Shown piece after piece: positions 12,071 through 15,575 of a stretch of 15,575 bases of DNA. A program made the translations under genes and the position numbers. The stretch is from positions 1-15,575 of the forward strand of contig DASZUC010000042.1 of the NCBI GenBank assembly GCA_035547775.1. Reading direction: 5' to 3'. The notes below the pieces were generated by a model. It did not search any database. It worked only from the letters and a program-made list of their open reading frames with translations, and was not told where the DNA came from. The DNA comes from DASZUC01 sp035547775 (GTDB lineage Bacteria; Patescibacteriota; Saccharimonadia; Saccharimonadales; UBA4665). Each line of letters begins with the position of its first letter. Within the stretch, counting starts at the first letter, position 1.

Positions 12071-12608
12071 AACCTTAGTTGATCCAGTGTTGCCTCGCAT
12101 CGTACCAGTCGAAAATGATTTACATTTGCGGCGTTTACAGCCAGTTGATGCTCACCGTATTTTTGAGATCTTGCGGGCTGACCCAGAGATTAAAACTCGT
12201 GTGACATGGGTGAGTGGTCACAACTCAGTCGGTGACCTGCAGGATACTATTGAGGGCTTCGATCGTCGTCAATCACCGCGCTATGGCATCATCGCCCAAG
12301 AAGAGCTGGTGGGTTATGTAGGCTTATTTCGCTCGCCAATTAGCTCGACTGGTTACGACATGGGCTACTTTTGCGACCCAGCTGCTCGTGGCCGGGGTTA
12401 TGTGCCGAAAGCGGTGGCAACCTTGATGGCTTTAACACAATCATCTGAGCGGGTTAGTTCCTTTGGCCTGAACATTGCCGACGACAACATTGCTAGCCAG
12501 GCCGTGGCTTCGAAACTTGGTTTTGTCCGAACTGACGTGGTGATTCGCGACATGGTTTTGGATTGTGATGAACGGCGCTACGAAAGGGTTGTGGATGGCC
12601 AAAACTAA
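12063..12608 (+). CDS. GNAT-family acetyltransferase, RimJ/RimL type
   Basis: The 181-residue protein follows the GNAT order: LHLRRLQPVDAHRIFEIL (20-37) as the first strand and helix, YGIIAQEELVGYVGLF (74-89) as the central strands, and the acetyl-CoA pyrophosphate loop RGRGYVPKAV (109-118). The final NIASQAVASKLGF (143-153) is typical of RimJ/RimL-type enzymes, which acetylate N-termini of ribosomal or other proteins or small amines. The substrate cannot be told. The GTG start at 12063 is chosen because AAGGAG (12051-12056) lies six bases upstream; an ATG further up would overlap the preceding gene far more. Its end overlaps the uracil glycosylase gene by 14 bases. Confidence 0.88.
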   Translation: MAETLVDPVLPRIVPVENDLHLRRLQPVDAHRIFEILRADPEIKTRVTWVSGHNSVGDLQDTIEGFDRRQSPRYGIIAQEELVGYVGLFRSPISSTGYDMGYFCDPAARGRGYVPKAVATLMALTQSSERVSSFGLNIADDNIASQAVASKLGFVRTDVVIRDMVLDCDERRYERVVDGQN

Positions 12609-13173
12609 GCAGACGCAACTAGACGAGATTCAGGCTAAAATCTTGGCCGATGACCCGACACCGGAGCTGCGCACAGGTGCTACTCAGCTCGTCTTTGGTG
12701 ATGGTCCAGCCGACGCTGAGCTAGTATTTATTGGTGAAGCGCCGGGCAAGAATGAAGACTTGCAAGGTAAGCCATTTGTGGGTGCTGCCGGGAAGTTCTT
12801 GAACGAAATGCTAGAGATGATTGGCCTGACCCGCCAAGATATTTACATTACTAACATCGTCAAGTATCGCCCGCCGAACAATCGCGACCCCTTACCGCAA
12901 GAGAAAGAAGTCTTTTTGCCGTACCTCGAGTCCCAACTAGAGGTAATTCAGCCTAAACTGGTGATCACACTTGGTCGCCACAGCCTGAATTGCTTCTTGC
13001 CGGAATTGAGTATCAGTGCCTGTCATGGTCAGCCCAAGCGCTTCCATAGCCGCGTTTTCTTGCCGCTGTTTCACCCGGCGGCTGCACTGTACAACGGCGG
13101 TATGCGCCAAACCCTGATCGATGATTTTGCGTCGATCCCGGCGATTTTGCAGAAACTTAAAGAAAGTAATTAA
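12595..13173 (+). CDS. Family-4-like uracil-DNA glycosylase lacking the iron-sulfur cysteines
   Basis: Uracil glycosylases remove uracil from DNA after cytosine deamination. Motif A is GEAPGKNEDLQGKPFVG (47-63), with Phe61 stacking on uracil, and motif B is HPAAAL (160-165). Both are typical of family 4 and related enzymes. NIVKYRPPNNRDP (87-99) aligns with the family's VKCRPPNNR region. Family 4 enzymes bind a 4Fe-4S cluster through four Cys: a CxxC near the N-terminus and two flanking this region, 16 residues apart. Here the latter positions are Tyr91 and Phe107, and the N-terminal stretch reads ADDPTPEL, so none remains. The only cysteines (133 and 143) are elsewhere. The ATG at 12595 follows GAAAGGG (12582-12588). 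The gene overlaps the acetyltransferase gene and precedes rnj by 11 bases. Confidence 0.88.
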   Translation: MAKTKQTQLDEIQAKILADDPTPELRTGATQLVFGDGPADAELVFIGEAPGKNEDLQGKPFVGAAGKFLNEMLEMIGLTRQDIYITNIVKYRPPNNRDPLPQEKEVFLPYLESQLEVIQPKLVITLGRHSLNCFLPELSISACHGQPKRFHSRVFLPLFHPAAALYNGGMRQTLIDDFASIPAILQKLKESN

Positions 13174-13184
13174 AGGATTAATTA

Positions 13185-15251
13185 ATGCAAGCAAATACTA
13201 ACCAATCGGGCCCCAAAGGCCCCAAAAATGGCCAGCCTAAACGGCAGAGTAAACCTCGTGGCCAACAAAAACCGGCCAATAAGCCGGCTATCATGAGCAA
13301 CCTGGCTACACCTCGTGGCCAAGCTGTGCGCGCGCAACGTCGCAGCCAACAGGACGCTCAAAAGCTGGTCGACCAATATGCCGCAGCACCACAAACAAAT
13401 GTTGCCGAGCAGCCACGCCGCGCTAATGTCATTGTTGATGACTTCGACAAACTCAAGATTACGTTCTTGGGTGGTCAGGACGGTATTGGCGAAAAAAACA
13501 TGCAAGTGTTGGAATGGCAAAATGACGCCGTCGTGCTTGACTGTGGTAACAACCTGGGCATTGAACTGCCAGGCATCAACTACACCATTGCCGATCCCAC
13601 CTACCTGGAAACTATCAAGCACAAAGTTCGTGGCTATGTGATCAGCCACGGCCACTTAGACCACCTTGGGGGCCTGAAACATATCGTACCCCGAGTGCCG
13701 GCGCCCATTTATGGCTCACGCTTTACCATTGGTGTCGTGCAGAAAACCTTTGAGGATTCCTACGCTGAGACCGGTTTGAAATTTGATCCCGAACTAGTGG
13801 TCATGAACATGGACAATCACGAGCGCCTGAAGCTCGGTGCCTTCTTTGTTGAGCTAGTGCGGATTACGCACTCTGTACCGGAATCCAGCTGTATCGTGGT
13901 GGATACACCTGTCGGTACCGTCATCAACACCGGTGACTTCCGTCTTGATCCCGAACCATTAGATGATCGGCCGAGTGACGTCGCACGCTTGAAAGAGTTA
14001 GGTGACAAAGGTGTGCTGGCGCTGCTCAGTGAGAGTACCTATAGCCAGACGCCTGGTCGTCAAAAGACTGAACATATTCTGCAGCAAAGCTTTCACGACA
14101 TTATTGCACCGGCCCCAGGACGCGTGTTTGTGGCCATCTTCTCCAGCAATATGAACCGTGTGCAGATGATCATTAATGCTGCTGCTGCCGCTGGCCGTAA
14201 GGTTGCGCTCGATGGTCGGAGCATGATGAGCTATGCCGAAATCGCTGTCCGACAGGGTATTTTGAAAGTTCCCAAGGGCACCGTGGTGCCGATGCAGTCA
14301 GTGCCTAACCTGAAAGACAGCGAGATCTTGGTCGTTTGTACCGGTGGTCAGGGCGAACCAGGTTCGGCTCTGCAACGTATGGCTGAGGGCCAGCACCGCC
14401 ACGTGAAGCTGCACGAAGGTGATACCATCGTAGTCAGTTCTAACCCGATTCCCGGTAACGAATTACGCTACCAGGAGATTGGCGATGAACTTGCACTGCG
14501 CGGTGTGCACCTCTTCCGCAACCCAACTCATGAAGTTGATAACTGTGGCCCGCTGCACGTCGGTGGTCACGCCTACCGTGAAGACCAACGCGAGATGATG
14601 CAGCTAGTAAAGCCGAAGTTCTTTGTGCCGATTTATGCCGGTGCCTTAAACCGTCGTTACCACGCGGAAATCGCCGTCGAAGAAGGTCACCCCCGAGCCA
14701 ATATTATTATGGCTAACAACGGTAACAGTGTGTTACTCACCAAAGATACCTGGCAACAAACCGAAGACGTGCCGTACGGCAGTCTACTGGTTGACCAAAC
14801 TGGTGCGGTGGTGAGTAACGTAGTAGTCAAAGATCGCGTGCTCTTAAGCGAAGAAGGCCTCGTAACGGTGGTGCTAACTATCGATAAAAAGACTGGCGCG
14901 CTGCTGACCAGCCCCGATATCATTAGCCGCGGCTTCATTTACATGCGTGATAGCGAAGAACTGATGAATGGCCTGCGTGCTGAGCTTAAGCGAGCGGTCC
15001 AACAGCGCTTTAAGCGGATCGACCTGGACCGTTTCAAGGCCGAGCTTAAAGATCACATTACCCATTATTTGTTCGATCAAACGCAACGTAGCCCAATTGT
15101 TATTCCAGTCGTCAACGTGATTGGCAGCAAGGGCGAAGTCAAAACCGTACATCAGGGCAAGACCAAGTCGGCCGAAGAAATTGCGAATGAACAGCAGAAG
15201 CGTTTCCAAGAAATGCGAGCACGTTTGCTTAGCCAAGATCAACCCGACTAG
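13185..15251 (+). CDS. rnj: Ribonuclease J with a basic N-terminal extension and altered zinc-ligand motif
   Basis: RNase J is a metallo-beta-lactamase/beta-CASP enzyme with 5'-3' exonuclease and endonuclease activity in mRNA decay and rRNA maturation. The 688-residue protein has a basic, low-complexity N-terminal extension (1-85), a lactamase core with SHGHLDHLGG (His155, His157, Asp159, His160), His229 in THSVPESS and Asp251 in NTGDFRLD, a beta-CASP insert, HVGGHA (458-463), and a C-terminal domain (about 560-640). The expected PxHGEYR motif with its zinc-ligand His (His390 of B. subtilis RNase J1) reads PIYAGALNRR here. Tyr484 sits exactly 22 residues after His462, the same spacing as His368 to His390. 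An AAAGGA site precedes the ATG, 11 bases after the glycosylase stop. The N-terminal extension resembles those of actinobacterial homologues. Confidence 0.96.
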   Translation: MQANTNQSGPKGPKNGQPKRQSKPRGQQKPANKPAIMSNLATPRGQAVRAQRRSQQDAQKLVDQYAAAPQTNVAEQPRRANVIVDDFDKLKITFLGGQDGIGEKNMQVLEWQNDAVVLDCGNNLGIELPGINYTIADPTYLETIKHKVRGYVISHGHLDHLGGLKHIVPRVPAPIYGSRFTIGVVQKTFEDSYAETGLKFDPELVVMNMDNHERLKLGAFFVELVRITHSVPESSCIVVDTPVGTVINTGDFRLDPEPLDDRPSDVARLKELGDKGVLALLSESTYSQTPGRQKTEHILQQSFHDIIAPAPGRVFVAIFSSNMNRVQMIINAAAAAGRKVALDGRSMMSYAEIAVRQGILKVPKGTVVPMQSVPNLKDSEILVVCTGGQGEPGSALQRMAEGQHRHVKLHEGDTIVVSSNPIPGNELRYQEIGDELALRGVHLFRNPTHEVDNCGPLHVGGHAYREDQREMMQLVKPKFFVPIYAGALNRRYHAEIAVEEGHPRANIIMANNGNSVLLTKDTWQQTEDVPYGSLLVDQTGAVVSNVVVKDRVLLSEEGLVTVVLTIDKKTGALLTSPDIISRGFIYMRDSEELMNGLRAELKRAVQQRFKRIDLDRFKAELKDHITHYLFDQTQRSPIVIPVVNVIGSKGEVKTVHQGKTKSAEEIANEQQKRFQEMRARLLSQDQPD

Positions 15252-15301
15252 TCGTTAGAAAGTTTACTGCTGGCGGGGCTTAAAAGGACTAGTCTAAAAC
15301 T

Positions 15302-15544
15302 ATGAATAGGCAAGATGGGCCAGTAACAGGACGCTCTCTTGATGACTACATCTCTGAGGATGCCACCGATACGCTATTACTTGAGCTAAGTGCTGCCGCG
15401 AATCGCGAGTCACCGGGGGTAATTCAGCAATATCAAGTCCGTCGCCAAGCCGGTCAACTATCAGTGGCGCCCACGGTGGAGCTGGAGTTGGCGCTCGTGC
15501 AACAACAACGCTTTGAAGTATTGCTGACACGTTTATTTAGTTAG
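15302..15544 (+). CDS. Small hypothetical protein
   Basis: An 80-residue, cysteine-free, Leu/Glu/Gln-rich protein that is mostly predicted helical in its second half (VELELALVQQQRFEVLLTRLF). It has no membrane segment and no motif I recognise. The start context is weak: AAGGA at 15284-15288 is about 13 bases upstream, and a poor -10-like TAGTCT is six bases upstream. The frame is complete, ends with TAG and does not overlap another real gene, so it is probably genuine. It might be the first gene of an operon that continues beyond the window, because AGGAG follows at 15558-15562. Confidence 0.6.
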   Translation: MNRQDGPVTGRSLDDYISEDATDTLLLELSAAANRESPGVIQQYQVRRQAGQLSVAPTVELELALVQQQRFEVLLTRLFS

Positions 15545-15575
15545 AACTGGGTTCAACAGGAGTAAAACTATTGAC

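Noticed and set aside
15558..15575. AGGAG followed by TTG at the window end as the start of another gene
   Set aside because: Only five bases remain after the possible start, and TTGAC could equally be a -35 box. It cannot be supported.

Overview
The window reads as a compact chromosomal segment from a small-genome bacterium. The best fit is the Patescibacteria/CPR radiation, most likely Candidatus Saccharibacteria (TM7). That placement is an inference from several traits. GC content is moderate and genes are tightly packed. TruB is short and has no PUA domain. RNA decay rests on RNase J plus PNPase. S20 carries a Lys/Ala/Pro tail, and many small membrane or hypothetical proteins match nothing I recognise. 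The standard code fits: TGA ends the small membrane gene at 11849, and TGG is used for Trp throughout. I see no insertion sequence, CRISPR array, tRNA, rRNA or phage module, and no stretch longer than about 170 bases without a gene.

Layout. Positions 1-1414 hold a truncated minus-strand membrane-protein gene, a divergent membrane-anchored hypothetical gene and a HAD-family hydrolase. Positions 1430-4331 hold a minimal DUF721/DciA-like gene diverging from mutM (Fpg), then a Fic-domain gene and holA (DNA polymerase III delta). rpsT (S20) runs convergent to holA and has a clear terminator. Positions 4889-7338 carry a large protein with an apparently dead DHH-type domain and a Pro/Ala-rich tail, followed by a multi-pass membrane protein. 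truB follows and overlaps tail-to-tail with an acidic hypothetical gene. Positions 8869-9531 hold a small hypothetical gene and rpsO (S15). From 9700 to 15251 a dense operon-like run encodes pnp, a two-TM protein, a GNAT acetyltransferase, a family-4-like uracil-DNA glycosylase and rnj (RNase J). A small hypothetical gene closes the window.

How the genes fit together. S15, PNPase and RNase J sit in one stretch, so ribosome supply and the main mRNA decay enzymes may be co-regulated. A 168-base structured leader lies before pnp, in the position where other bacteria autoregulate PNPase. DNA maintenance is represented by mutM, the uracil glycosylase, holA and a DciA-like helicase-loader candidate.

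Most notable. (1) At least seven genes have a -10 box only 6-10 bases before the start codon, so their mRNAs should be leaderless or nearly so, while operon-internal genes use Shine-Dalgarno sites. (2) The uracil glycosylase has lost all four iron-sulfur cysteines expected for its family. (3) RNase J has Tyr where the zinc-ligand His of the PxHGEYR motif is expected. (4) The DHH-type protein lacks the catalytic motifs and carries a disordered tail of about 330 residues. (5) mutM and the DciA-like gene share a 32-base divergent promoter with back-to-back -10 boxes.
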